A model generated the notes under the pieces. It saw only the letters and a list, made by a program, of their open reading frames with translations. It did no database searches and was not told the origin of the DNA. Shown here piece after piece: positions 14,785 to 23,414 of a stretch of 33,143 nucleotides of DNA (position 1 is its first letter; every line of letters begins with the position of its first letter). This DNA comes from Akkermansiaceae bacterium (GTDB lineage: Bacteria > Verrucomicrobiota > Verrucomicrobiia > Verrucomicrobiales > Akkermansiaceae). The stretch is taken from positions 1 to 33,143 of the forward strand of contig CAIZNN010000123.1 of NCBI GenBank assembly GCA_903934285.1. The letters run 5' to 3'. The position numbers and the translations under genes are program-made.

Positions 14785-16467
14785 CTACGACATCATGGCG
14801 ACCAAGACCGGACCCCAGGCCGTCAGCACGATGTTGCCGATGGCGTAGGGCACGGTGTAGCCGAGGGCCGGCAGTTCGCTCTTGGCTTCCTCCTGGATGG
14901 CGCGCAGCGCGGCGGTGATGGTCCCCGCGCCAGAACACGCACCCAGCACAATGAGCGGGTTCATCTTCAACACATAACGGCCGAATAGAATTGCCACGGT
15001 GTGCGGGAGAATCGCCACCACCAGGCCGACCAGAACCAGGCTCAGGCCTGACTTCTGCAGCCCTGCAAAGAAGCTGGGTCCTGCCGCCAGCCCGACGCAG
15101 GCCATGAAGACCGTCAACCCGACGGTGTCGAAGACCCACATGGCGGACTCGGGGATGCGGCCGAATGTCGGGCGAACCGCACGCAGCCAGCCAAACACCA
15201 GCCCCATGATCAGCGCCCCTCCGCTGGCGGTGAGCGTGAGTGGCAGGCCGCCAACAACGACGGTGAGCAATCCCACCAGGCCGCCGAGGAAGATGCCCAG
15301 CCCGACGAAGATCATGTCCGTCATCACCGTCTGGCGATCAGCGTAGCCGAGGCTCTTGGCGGCCCGCTCGACGTCCACTTCGCCACCGATGAGAGTCAGC
15401 AGATCGCCGCGCTCCAGCCGCGTGTCGGGGGAAAACGGCATCGACTGGCCGGCCCGGGTCAGCTTCTTCAAAAACACACCGCGCGCGACATCCGTGCCTG
15501 CCAACTCGGCGAGGCTCGAGCCGGCAAGTGATTTGTTAGTTATGACCACGTCGAGAAATTCGATCGGGAAATCCAGCAGTTCCTTGTCATCGACCTCCTG
15601 GCCGATCTCCGCGCCGCGGGCCAGCAGCAGTTCCGTGCGCGTCAGCACTGCGATGACGTCGCCCTCGCGAATGATCGTGGCAGGGTCCGGCGCGATGATC
15701 ACGCCATCCCTGCGGATTCGCGAGATGAAGACGCGCGAGACTCTGGGCCGCGCCTCCAGTTCCGCCACGCTGCGGTTGAGCAGGTCCGGGTGGCTGACCC
15801 GGTAGGCGCGCACCGCGAGTTTCTGATAGGCGGACAACATTTCGGGTTCCCCCTTGCCGGAACCTGAGATTAGCGCCTGGAGTTGGCGGGCCTCCTCCTT
15901 GAGATTGCAGCGCATCAGCTTGGGACCGACGTTGGGCAGGAACCAGACGATGAAGCCGGTGCCGACCAGATAAGTGACGGCGTAAGCTACTGGAATGTTG
16001 TTGGTCAGGATCGTTTTGTCCGCGGTCGGGATGGCGAGGCGGCCGATGGCATCGCTGGCGGTGCCGATGACCGTGGATTCGGTGAATGCCCCGGCGAGCA
16101 GGCCGGCGGTCGTGCCCATGTCATAGCCGAGGAGTTTCGCCGCGAAGAACGCGGCGAGCAGACAGGTGACGCAGAGCACCAAGGTGAGGGCGACCTGGGG
16201 CAAGGCATCGCCCTTGAGGCCGCGGAAGAACTGCGGCCCGACCTTGTAGCCGGTGGTGAAGAGGAACAAATCAAAGAACACATATTTGACCACGACGGGC
16301 ACCTGGATGTTCAACTGCCCGATGAGAACACCGGCCAGCAGCGTGCCCACCACCGTCCCGAGGCTGAACGAGCCGAGCTTGACGCGGCCGATGAAGAAAC
16401 CGATCGCCAGGGTGAGGAAGACCGCAAGTTCCTGATGCTCTCGAAGGGCGGTGGTGAGATAGTCCAT
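14785..16467 (-). CDS. AspT-like aspartate:alanine exchanger family transporter 1
   Basis: 560 aa, ATG at 16467. The AAEx family (AspT of Tetragenococcus, Bacteroidetes homologues) exchanges a substrate amino acid for its decarboxylation product. Layout: N-terminal membrane half (about 13-180, including LAVFLTLAIGFFIGR and VKYVFFDLFLFTTGYKVGPQFF), a cytosolic region (about 195-375) with two RCK_C/TrkA_C-like domains (LEARPRVSRVFISRI...IIREGDVIAVL and LAELAGTDVARGVFLKKL...LERGDLLTLIGG), and a C-terminal membrane half (about 388-560, with CVGLAAGPSFF). GACSGAGTITAALRAIQEEAKSELPALGY near the C-terminus is the family signature. It lies 21 bp after the OprD-like gene. Substrate unknown; context suggests a basic amino acid/amine pair. 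Confidence 0.87.
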   Translation of the reverse strand: MDYLTTALREHQELAVFLTLAIGFFIGRVKLGSFSLGTVVGTLLAGVLIGQLNIQVPVVVKYVFFDLFLFTTGYKVGPQFFRGLKGDALPQVALTLVLCVTCLLAAFFAAKLLGYDMGTTAGLLAGAFTESTVIGTASDAIGRLAIPTADKTILTNNIPVAYAVTYLVGTGFIVWFLPNVGPKLMRCNLKEEARQLQALISGSGKGEPEMLSAYQKLAVRAYRVSHPDLLNRSVAELEARPRVSRVFISRIRRDGVIIAPDPATIIREGDVIAVLTRTELLLARGAEIGQEVDDKELLDFPIEFLDVVITNKSLAGSSLAELAGTDVARGVFLKKLTRAGQSMPFSPDTRLERGDLLTLIGGEVDVERAAKSLGYADRQTVMTDMIFVGLGIFLGGLVGLLTVVVGGLPLTLTASGGALIMGLVFGWLRAVRPTFGRIPESAMWVFDTVGLTVFMACVGLAAGPSFFAGLQKSGLSLVLVGLVVAILPHTVAILFGRYVLKMNPLIVLGACSGAGTITAALRAIQEEAKSELPALGYTVPYAIGNIVLTAWGPVLVAMMS

Positions 16468-16488
16468 GGCGGGGTTGCCTTTTTTCCG

Positions 16489-17862
16489 TTAGAACGGGAT
16501 GTCGTAGCTGCAGATCATGCGCAAATCGTCGAGGTCATCGGGATTGACGCCGTGCTCGTCGACCATGGCATAGCGCAGCCGGAGTGACAGCCCCTTGAGG
16601 GTTCCGTTAGGTGGAACCCACTGCAGATTGAAATTGTATTCATCGCGCGCGTATTGGCCCGCTTGGTCGGGGGTCGAGCCATGCACCCACAGGGCGTAGG
16701 TGCTCAGCCCCGCGAGGCAGGGGAAGTTATAGGCGGCGCGCAACATGAACGCCCCTTCGCCGTCGCGGAAGAAATCCTCCACCTGCACCGAAGTGTAGCC
16801 GGGATGGCCGCTCCACGGGCTGCGCATGTCGGCATCCCCGCTGGCCTGGGTATAGGCGGCGGTGAACAGGGCCGGTCCCACCGGCACCTCGGCCTTGAGG
16901 CCGATCTGATTGGCCTCAAAGCACTCGCCGGTCAGCGCGTCATCCCCGGTGCTGCTCTGATTGGAGAACTGCAGCGCGAGGCGCAGTTCGAGATCCCTGG
17001 GCAGCGCCACGGCATACTTCGCTTCGGTGTAGAAGATGTTGATGACGTCGGCGCTGTAGTAGTCAGCCGCCCCGAAGGAGAACTTGCCTATCTTGTAGAG
17101 CCCGCCGGCGGCAAACACCCCCCGGTCAATATCGGCACCGGCGTCTTGCGACATGGCCACGAATTCATCCGAGTTGCGTTCCTTGATCTGGCTGAAATAG
17201 CCGGCCATGTAGTTCAACGTGCCCTTGTCACCGCCGAGGTCGCATTTGCCCTGCAGGGTGATCGCCTCGAAGGTGTTAGGGGTCATGCGGGTGTCATTGC
17301 GGTTGATGTAGGGAGTGTCATACTCCTTGCGTCCGCCATAGATGTGAAGATCCCCGGTGAGTTTGATGTCAGCGTAGAGTTCACCCAGCACGCTATAACT
17401 CTCCTGCCCCGGCGCCAGCAGCAGGGTGCCGTCCCGATCCTCTTCGCCGATGAGCTTTTCGGACATGTATCCGGTCACCCCGAAGGCGACGTGCTCCCAA
17501 AAGTATCCGGTCTTGAGCCCCGCATAGCCGCCAATGGCCCAGGCCTCGCTTTCCGAAGTGTCATACTTGTTGCGGTCCAAATACATGGTGCGGATCTGCG
17601 CCTTGAACTTGGTGTCCTGCAATGCCTCGATGCGTTTCTTGAGCCGCCAGTCGCGATCGGTCCAATCAAAGCCCTCATCCAGCGGGCTTTGCCCCTGCTC
17701 GATGGAGGAGGGCGCGCCACTGTCGTCAGGCGGATTGGGCGGTGCCGCGGCGGGTGCGGGTGCGGCCACGGCGCAGGCGGTGAGCGCCGCGCAGAGCATG
17801 GCGGGCAACAATTCCGCCGCGCCGCGCCGCATTGCATGCTCCATTTTGTGGGATTGGTTCAT
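16489..17862 (-). CDS. OprD-family outer-membrane porin
   Basis: 457 aa, ATG at 17862. Signal peptide: basic MRRGAAELL then hydrophobic core to about residue 34. LTAC (27-30) could be a lipobox, and cleavage after AVA is also possible; an Ala/Pro-rich linker follows. The mature part has alternating beta strands and ends in Phe (YDIPF), as outer-membrane barrels do. YDTPYINRNDTRMTPNTFEA (181-200) closely matches the OprD signature D-T-P-x-I-N...R-M-x-P-N-T-F-E, and AWAIGGYAGLKTGYFW is also OprD-like. OprD-type porins are known for uptake of basic amino acids and small acids. It sits between two AspT-like exchangers, giving an outer-membrane entry route for the same module. Confidence 0.8.
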   Translation of the reverse strand: MNQSHKMEHAMRRGAAELLPAMLCAALTACAVAAPAPAAAPPNPPDDSGAPSSIEQGQSPLDEGFDWTDRDWRLKKRIEALQDTKFKAQIRTMYLDRNKYDTSESEAWAIGGYAGLKTGYFWEHVAFGVTGYMSEKLIGEEDRDGTLLLAPGQESYSVLGELYADIKLTGDLHIYGGRKEYDTPYINRNDTRMTPNTFEAITLQGKCDLGGDKGTLNYMAGYFSQIKERNSDEFVAMSQDAGADIDRGVFAAGGLYKIGKFSFGAADYYSADVINIFYTEAKYAVALPRDLELRLALQFSNQSSTGDDALTGECFEANQIGLKAEVPVGPALFTAAYTQASGDADMRSPWSGHPGYTSVQVEDFFRDGEGAFMLRAAYNFPCLAGLSTYALWVHGSTPDQAGQYARDEYNFNLQWVPPNGTLKGLSLRLRYAMVDEHGVNPDDLDDLRMICSYDIPF

Positions 17863-17916
17863 GATAGGTTGAATTGGTGCTTTGGTGTGGCAGGGCTCAG
17901 CGATGTTGGATTCGGG

Positions 17917-19617
17917 TTACTGGGAGAACACCATGGCGAAATAACCGAAGACGGTCAGCAACACCCCGGACACGGCGTAGCCCACGGGGAACCCGACCCA
18001 CGGCACGCTGCTGTCGATTTCCTTGGACGCCTCGCGCGCCGGACCGGAATGCGAGCGTGCGCCGGCGACTCCGCCCATGAGCACGGCCGGGTTGATTTTC
18101 ATGAAGTGAAAGCCGATGGCCCACGTGAGGATGGGCGGGAGGGTGCTGGCGATAAAGCCGGCCAGGAAGATGAACAGCGCGATCTTGCCGGTGAGTTGCG
18201 CAAGCAGGGTGGAGCCGGCGTTGATGCCGACGATGGCGATGAAGGTGATGAGGCCCAAGTCTTCGAGGATGTTGCGCGCCGCGTTGGGCGTGCTGCCGAA
18301 AAAGCGCAGCCGCGACACGATGGACGAAACGAAAATGCCCGAGAGCAACAGGCCGCCGGCATTGCCCAAGCCGACCGAGAAATTGCCCACCGGCACATTG
18401 ATCTGGCCGATGAGCAGGCCTGACACCATGCCCACCGCGAGGGTCAACAAGTCGGTGGCCGTGCTGGGGCGCGCGACCTTGCCGACCATTGAGGCGAGTT
18501 TGTTGACCGCGTTCTTGAGGCCGGCGACAAACAACACATCGAAGCGCTGCAACTCGGTGTCGGCACCGACGGGGATCGGCACGCCGCCGCGCTCGAGGCG
18601 CAGCAATTGCAACTGGCCGGCGAAGTCCTCATTGCGGAACTCCTTGAGCGCCCTGCCCTCAAGACCCTTCGCCGTCACCAGGATTTCCGCCTGGTCAATC
18701 GGAATGTTCAACGCCGTCGCGTCGGCGATTTCCGCGCCGATGAGGCCCATGTTGGCGGTGAGGTCCTCGGTCTTGCCGCCGAGCGCGATGATGTCGTTAG
18801 CCCGCAACGCCAGCTCCGGATTGGCACCGACCGATTCGCCGGCGCGGACCACGTTGAGAATCCGGTATTGCGGGTACTGCTGGCGAAATCGGGCAATGGT
18901 CTGGCCGACCACCGCCGGGTTTTCTAACTGGTAAGCGCGCAGCCCCGCAGGGCGGTAGCCGGTGAGCCCGGCGTCATCGACATTGGCCACGCCGTGGGCC
19001 TTTTCGTAATCAATGGCCGCCTGCTTGGCGTCCACGCCCCACCAGCGCGGCAGATACTTGCAGATCAAAATGATGCCCACCGTGCCCCAGATGTAAGTGA
19101 CGCCATAGCCGAGGGCAATCATCGCCGACACCGACTCGGCGGTGGCACCCGCCGGCAACTTGTAAGCGCCCTGGGACACCGCCATCTCGGCGGTGCCAAT
19201 GGCGGCGGACATGGTTTGGGAGCCGGCGAGAATGCCCCCCACCGCACCCGGCGGCAGGCCGAACCATTTTGCCGACAGCACCACTAACACCAAACCGAAA
19301 ACACTGCACACCACCGCCAGAATGGTGAACTTCAACCCGTCTTTCTTGAGGCTGTTGAAGAACGACGGCCCCACGCGCAGGCCGACCCCGTACATGAACA
19401 AATAGTAGAAGAGTGACTTGGCGAAGTTGTCGAGCTGGAGCTTCACGCCATAGGTCGAGGCCCAGGTCGCCAGCGCGCAACCGACAACGACAGCGGCGGC
19501 GACCATCCCCAAGCCGTAGCCCTTGATGTTGAACTTACCCACGTAGACTGCCATTCCGATGGTGAAGAACAGCAGGATGAAGGGGTTGGTTTTCAGGAAT
19601 TCAAAGAATGCTTGCAT
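17917..19617 (-). CDS. AspT-like aspartate:alanine exchanger family transporter 2
   Basis: 566 aa, ATG at 19617 (MQAFFEFLKTNPFILLFFTIGMAVYVGK); a longer frame adds nine residues without support. Same architecture as the other exchanger: N-terminal membrane half with DNFAKSLFYYLFMYGVGLRVGPSFFNSL and GGILAGSQTMSAAIGTAEMA, a central cytosolic region with two RCK_C-like modules (about 220-390), and a C-terminal membrane half with IVGINAGSTLL. The family signature near the C-terminus is changed to GGVAGARSHSGPAREASKEIDSSVPWVGF, unlike the GAGTITAAL form in paralogue 1. The two probably differ in substrate or form a hetero-oligomer. It lies 49 bp after the decarboxylase. Confidence 0.87.
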   Translation of the reverse strand: MQAFFEFLKTNPFILLFFTIGMAVYVGKFNIKGYGLGMVAAAVVVGCALATWASTYGVKLQLDNFAKSLFYYLFMYGVGLRVGPSFFNSLKKDGLKFTILAVVCSVFGLVLVVLSAKWFGLPPGAVGGILAGSQTMSAAIGTAEMAVSQGAYKLPAGATAESVSAMIALGYGVTYIWGTVGIILICKYLPRWWGVDAKQAAIDYEKAHGVANVDDAGLTGYRPAGLRAYQLENPAVVGQTIARFRQQYPQYRILNVVRAGESVGANPELALRANDIIALGGKTEDLTANMGLIGAEIADATALNIPIDQAEILVTAKGLEGRALKEFRNEDFAGQLQLLRLERGGVPIPVGADTELQRFDVLFVAGLKNAVNKLASMVGKVARPSTATDLLTLAVGMVSGLLIGQINVPVGNFSVGLGNAGGLLLSGIFVSSIVSRLRFFGSTPNAARNILEDLGLITFIAIVGINAGSTLLAQLTGKIALFIFLAGFIASTLPPILTWAIGFHFMKINPAVLMGGVAGARSHSGPAREASKEIDSSVPWVGFPVGYAVSGVLLTVFGYFAMVFSQ

Positions 19618-19666
19618 GATTGGATGCGGTTGTGTTGTTAGCAAGGGCGGCGGATTTCGCGGAGGT

Positions 19667-22417
19667 CTATTTCTGCATGGTCTGGTTGGCCGCGGCGAGC
19701 TTGTCGGGCTTGAGCAATTTCAAGCCCTGGGCGGCGTGATAGCCGTGGATTTCCTTCACATCGAGCTTGCGCATGTAGGTGATCGTGTCGGCTTTGATCA
19801 CCTGGCCGGGCACCATGATCGGGAACCCGGGCGGATAGGGGATGACCAAATTCGCCGAGATCATTTGCGGGCCGTTCTGGAGCCGCTCGTCCACTTCCTT
19901 GCTGTGCAGCATCACAAAGTCACAGTTGTCTTCGTTGTAGGCCATGTAGAACGCCGGCCGCATGTTGCCCTCATTGCTGAGGGCATGCGGGTTGTCGCGA
20001 AACGCGTCGTGGAAGCAACTGAAGTTAGGCAGGTCGGGCACGTCGACCATCAGCGACTTCACCCGCGCGTCAAATGCCGCCTGGCCTCCCTGCTTCAGGC
20101 GCTGCTCGATTTCGCGCGAGAGGTCGGCCAGCGCCTTGATCAGCAGTGCGGCGTCGCTATGGGTGTTGTTGATGTTGGTTTGCACCAGCACACTGTTGCG
20201 CGAGGTCTTGTTGATTTGGATGTCGAAGCGGTCCGCGAGGATGCCCTTGAACTGCGTGCCATCGAACCCGGCGGCACCGCAGATGAGCGTCAGGCGGGTG
20301 GGATCCAGCGCGAATTCGTCCTCGTCCCAAGCCTTGATCACATCGGTCCAAGTCGAGTGCGGCGGGCCATAGTCCTTGAGTCCGGAGCTGCGGAATTCGG
20401 CCGGAATCATGTCCTCCGGGGTGGCCACCTTGAAGTACTTCGAAATCAGCGGATGCGTGTTGATCGTGCGCCGGAGCCGGATCGCCAGCGCCGTCATGGC
20501 CATGGTCAGGCCATAGCCTTCGAGTTCCATCTGACGCCGCGCCAAATCCAGCGAGGCGATCAACTGCAGGTTGGGCGAGGTCGAGGTGTGGGTCAGGAAG
20601 GCCTCCTCGAACGGGCCCTCGACCTTGTGGAAGTCCTCGTCCCAAATCAGCATCATCGAGCCTTGGCGGAATGCCGACATCGACTTGTGGGTCGAGTTGG
20701 TCTGGTACACACGGATGCGCACCTTGTCCGGATCCGGCAGCAGATGCATGTCGAGCAGAGCGGGGTTTTTCGGGTCGATCGCGCCGGCCTTGGCGACCCA
20801 TGCCTGATATTCGGCGCGGTAGGCCGCATCGCGGTAGCGCGCGGTGAGTGCGGCGGCGGCGCCCATGCCGGTGCGGCGGCGGTGGAACGGGTTGAAGCGG
20901 GCGAAGCCGAACCAAGCCTCGTCCCAGAGAAACACCAGATCGGGCTTGATTGCCAGGCACTCTTCCATCACCCGCCGCGGGTTGTACATGTGGCCGTCAA
21001 AGGTGCAGTTGGTCATGTCGATGGCCTTGACCCGGTGGAGCGTGCCCTCGGCCATGCAGTTGAGCAGCGCCTGCTTGATGGTGCGCAGCGGCACCGCACC
21101 GTACATCGAGTACTGGGTGAGCGGATAGGCCTCGACGTAGTAGGGCTGGGCGCCGGCCAGCACGAACCCGTAGTGGTGCGACTTGTGGCAGTTGCGGTCC
21201 ACAATGACGATATCACCCGGCTGGCACACCGCCTGCACCACGATCTTGTTGGAGGTGGAGGTGCCGTTGGTGCCCAGATAGGCGCGCTTGGCACCGAAGG
21301 CGCGCGCGATCATTTCCTGCATCTTCTTGATGTTGCCGGTCGGCTCGAGCAAGCTGTCGAGACCGCCAGTGGTGGCACAGGATTCGGCAAAAAAGATGTT
21401 GGCGCCGTAAAACTGCCCCATGTCGCGGATCCAGTTCGAGCGGAACACCGACTTGCCGCGAGCGATGGGCAACGCGTGAAAGGTGCCAATCGGGCGCTGC
21501 GCATATTTCTTCAGGTTGTCGAAGTACGGCGTCTCGTAGCGGTCGCGGATGCCCTCCAGAATCGACAGGTGAATCTCCATGGGCTCCTCGACGTGGTGAA
21601 ACATGCGCCGCACCGGCGCCACTTCATCGCTACCGGCCAGACTCTCGGCCGTGCGGTCCGACATCAGATAGATATCAATTTCGGGGCGGCAGTTCTTGAT
21701 TGCCTTGGCCAGCGCGGTGGCCAGCGCGCCGGGCGCGAGGTTGGCCGGATCGACCTGGATATGGCGACTCAGGAACCCCTGCAGGTCCGGCATGTCGTGG
21801 CGCGACGCGAACTGGAAGCCATCGGCAACCACCACGGCCTGCACGTTGTCATTGGCCAGGATGGCCAGTCCCGCGTCTTCAAAGCTGCCGACAATGACCG
21901 CTTCGTATTGGAACGCGTCTTCAGGGCGGCGCAGGCGCCGCATGTCCTCTTGCACGCGCTCCCAGCCGGCCGGGTCAGACGGGGTGACGACCAACACTTC
22001 GAAGTACGGCTTGCGTGAGTCAGCCCGGCTCACGTCGGGCGGCAGCGCCGCCTCGAGCGGGCGGTCTTTGCCTTCAGCCGCCAGATCCCAGGCAAAGTCC
22101 TCGCGGCGGAAGTCGCCGGTCAGCAACGCCGCGGAGATCTTCTGGACCAGCCGCGCACAGGACGCGGCGTCGCGCTGCTCGATTGCCGCGGCGAGGGCGC
22201 CCAGCAGACGCGGGCCCGGATAGGCCCAGCAATGTTCGAGCCGGGTCAGCGCTGCGAACGTGCGCGCCGCTTCGGCGTGCAAACTCCCGGCCTGCGCTCC
22301 CGTGGCCGTCGCCCACGCGCGGCTCAACGCGTGCAACTCACGCCACTGGTCGGTCCGGTGGTCCGCGGCGGCAAAGATAGGAGTGAGATCCTGGGTGGGA
22401 GATGGGTCAGTGCTCAT
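19667..22417 (-). CDS. Large Orn/Lys/Arg-type PLP-dependent decarboxylase
   Basis: 916 aa from ATG 22417; a GTG at 22441 overlaps the presumed -10 box and is unlikely. Residues 1-135 are an extension with no recognised domain. Residues 137-250 are an N-terminal receiver-like 'wing' domain (VLVVTPSDP...VIVGSFEDAG). The fold-type I PLP core spans about 295-700: NGTSTSNKIVVQAV, DRNCHKSHHYG with His411 to stack on PLP, FLWDEAWFGF with Asp499, and TNSTHKSMSAFRQGSMM with Schiff-base Lys578. The C-terminal domain follows to 916. It is longer than E. coli LdcI (715) and AdiA (756). It removes CO2 from ornithine, lysine or arginine, consuming a proton; which one cannot be read from the sequence. First gene of a four-gene operon with two exchangers and a porin. 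Confidence 0.88.
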   Translation of the reverse strand: MSTDPSPTQDLTPIFAAADHRTDQWRELHALSRAWATATGAQAGSLHAEAARTFAALTRLEHCWAYPGPRLLGALAAAIEQRDAASCARLVQKISAALLTGDFRREDFAWDLAAEGKDRPLEAALPPDVSRADSRKPYFEVLVVTPSDPAGWERVQEDMRRLRRPEDAFQYEAVIVGSFEDAGLAILANDNVQAVVVADGFQFASRHDMPDLQGFLSRHIQVDPANLAPGALATALAKAIKNCRPEIDIYLMSDRTAESLAGSDEVAPVRRMFHHVEEPMEIHLSILEGIRDRYETPYFDNLKKYAQRPIGTFHALPIARGKSVFRSNWIRDMGQFYGANIFFAESCATTGGLDSLLEPTGNIKKMQEMIARAFGAKRAYLGTNGTSTSNKIVVQAVCQPGDIVIVDRNCHKSHHYGFVLAGAQPYYVEAYPLTQYSMYGAVPLRTIKQALLNCMAEGTLHRVKAIDMTNCTFDGHMYNPRRVMEECLAIKPDLVFLWDEAWFGFARFNPFHRRRTGMGAAAALTARYRDAAYRAEYQAWVAKAGAIDPKNPALLDMHLLPDPDKVRIRVYQTNSTHKSMSAFRQGSMMLIWDEDFHKVEGPFEEAFLTHTSTSPNLQLIASLDLARRQMELEGYGLTMAMTALAIRLRRTINTHPLISKYFKVATPEDMIPAEFRSSGLKDYGPPHSTWTDVIKAWDEDEFALDPTRLTLICGAAGFDGTQFKGILADRFDIQINKTSRNSVLVQTNINNTHSDAALLIKALADLSREIEQRLKQGGQAAFDARVKSLMVDVPDLPNFSCFHDAFRDNPHALSNEGNMRPAFYMAYNEDNCDFVMLHSKEVDERLQNGPQMISANLVIPYPPGFPIMVPGQVIKADTITYMRKLDVKEIHGYHAAQGLKLLKPDKLAAANQTMQK

Positions 22418-22441
22418 GGTGGTGATGGTTGATTCGTACAC

Positions 22442-22447
22442 AGGCTA
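22442..22447 (-). promoter_or_regulatory. Candidate -10 box of the decarboxylase operon
   Basis: TAGCCT on the minus strand, 22 bp downstream of the 18-bp motif and 24 bp before the ATG at 22417. The same spacing and a similar hexamer (TAGTCT) occur upstream of the receiver-only regulator at 24239. Confidence 0.4.
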
Positions 22448-22469
22448 GGCCCCGCGCACCGGCCTGTCT

Positions 22470-22487
22470 ACTAGACCTTGGTTAAGG
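22470..22487 (-). promoter_or_regulatory. Conserved 18-bp upstream motif, copy 1
   Basis: CCTTAACCAAGGTCTAGT on the minus strand, reading toward the decarboxylase operon. It is identical to 24186-24203, which reads toward the receiver-only regulator. It lies in the 274-bp divergent region between the decarboxylase and the LuxR-type regulator. It is a likely activator site, possibly for that regulator. Confidence 0.65.
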
Positions 22488-22691
22488 CCGATAGGCCCGG
22501 CACCGGTGTTGACGCGCAGGTGCCGGCATGGCCGCTGATGGGGTGCCCACAAGGGGCGGTCTGGTCCTGGCCCCGGCGAGAGAGTTGCTGATTTGTCTGG
22601 GCATGAGCGCGTGAATGGCTATGCTGGCGGATGCTAAGGAGTCACGGGCAAGTGCCGTAGACCCCATGCCCCTCGGCACCAATCACCAGTT

Positions 22692-23315
22692 ATGAGTGGA
22701 ATCCTTGAACAAGCTGTCGTCTATGTTCTCGATGACGAACCCGAGATGGTCAAGGCGCTCACGCGCTTGCTGCGCAGCAGCGGCTTCGCGGTCCGCGGTT
22801 TCACTTCGGCGCGCGAGTTCCTTGTGGCGTTTCGGGCCGACGACCACTCTTGCCTGGTGCTCGACGTGGCGATGCCGGAATTGGACGGGCTGAAATTGCA
22901 GCAACGTCTCACCCATCATGGCATCCTCATCCCGCTCGTTTTTCTAACAGGATACGGCGACATCCCCATGAGCGTGCGTGCGGTCAAGGCCGGCGCCACC
23001 GATTTCCTCACCAAGCCGGTGGATGCCGTGGCCTTGGTCCAAGCCGTGCATGCCGCCCTGCGCGTGGCCGCGACGCGGCGGCAGGAGATCCGGGACGCCG
23101 CGGCGTTGGCCACCCGCATGGCCGCCCTCACGCTGCGCGAACGTGAGGTGATGCGGCATGTCGTTACCGGGCAACTCAACAAGCAAATCGCCGCCGATCT
23201 GGGCACCGGCGAGCAAAACATCAAACTGCACCGCGCCCATATCATGAAGAAAATGGGCGTGGACTCACTCGCCGAGCTGGTTCGCGCCGCCGTGCGCCTC
23301 GGCATCGGGACCTAG
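22692..23315 (+). CDS. FixJ/NarL-like response regulator (receiver + LuxR helix-turn-helix)
   Basis: 207 aa, ATG at 22692. Receiver domain (about 8-122): acidic pocket DDEPEM (14-19), phospho-acceptor Asp58 in LVLDVAMPELDG, Thr86 in FLTGYGDIPMSVRAVKAGA, and Lys108 in FLTKPVD. This GYGDIPMSVRAMK-type segment is typical of the FixJ/TodT group. C-terminal LuxR-type HTH (about 146-205): LTLREREVMRHVVTGQLNKQIAADLGTGEQNIKLHRAHIMKKMG. It is divergent from the decarboxylase operon over 274 bp, so control of that operon is likely. The histidine kinase at 24690-26846 is the natural partner. Confidence 0.93.
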   Translation: MSGILEQAVVYVLDDEPEMVKALTRLLRSSGFAVRGFTSAREFLVAFRADDHSCLVLDVAMPELDGLKLQQRLTHHGILIPLVFLTGYGDIPMSVRAVKAGATDFLTKPVDAVALVQAVHAALRVAATRRQEIRDAAALATRMAALTLREREVMRHVVTGQLNKQIAADLGTGEQNIKLHRAHIMKKMGVDSLAELVRAAVRLGIGT

Positions 23316-23414
23316 GGTGTTAGTCGCTATTTACCCCGCCGGTGAAAAAAACGCCTCCCGCAACTCTTAGTTAAGTATCGAGCCATGCTGCATCCTTTGA
23401 TCCGAGCCAACCCT

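Noticed and set aside
16654-18423. 589-codon open frame on the plus strand
   Set aside because: Runs across the porin and exchanger genes on the wrong strand; no recognisable domain.
19559-22018. 819-codon open frame on the plus strand
   Set aside because: Antisense to the decarboxylase; the translation is His/Arg/Gly-rich without family motifs, an effect of high GC on the opposite frame.
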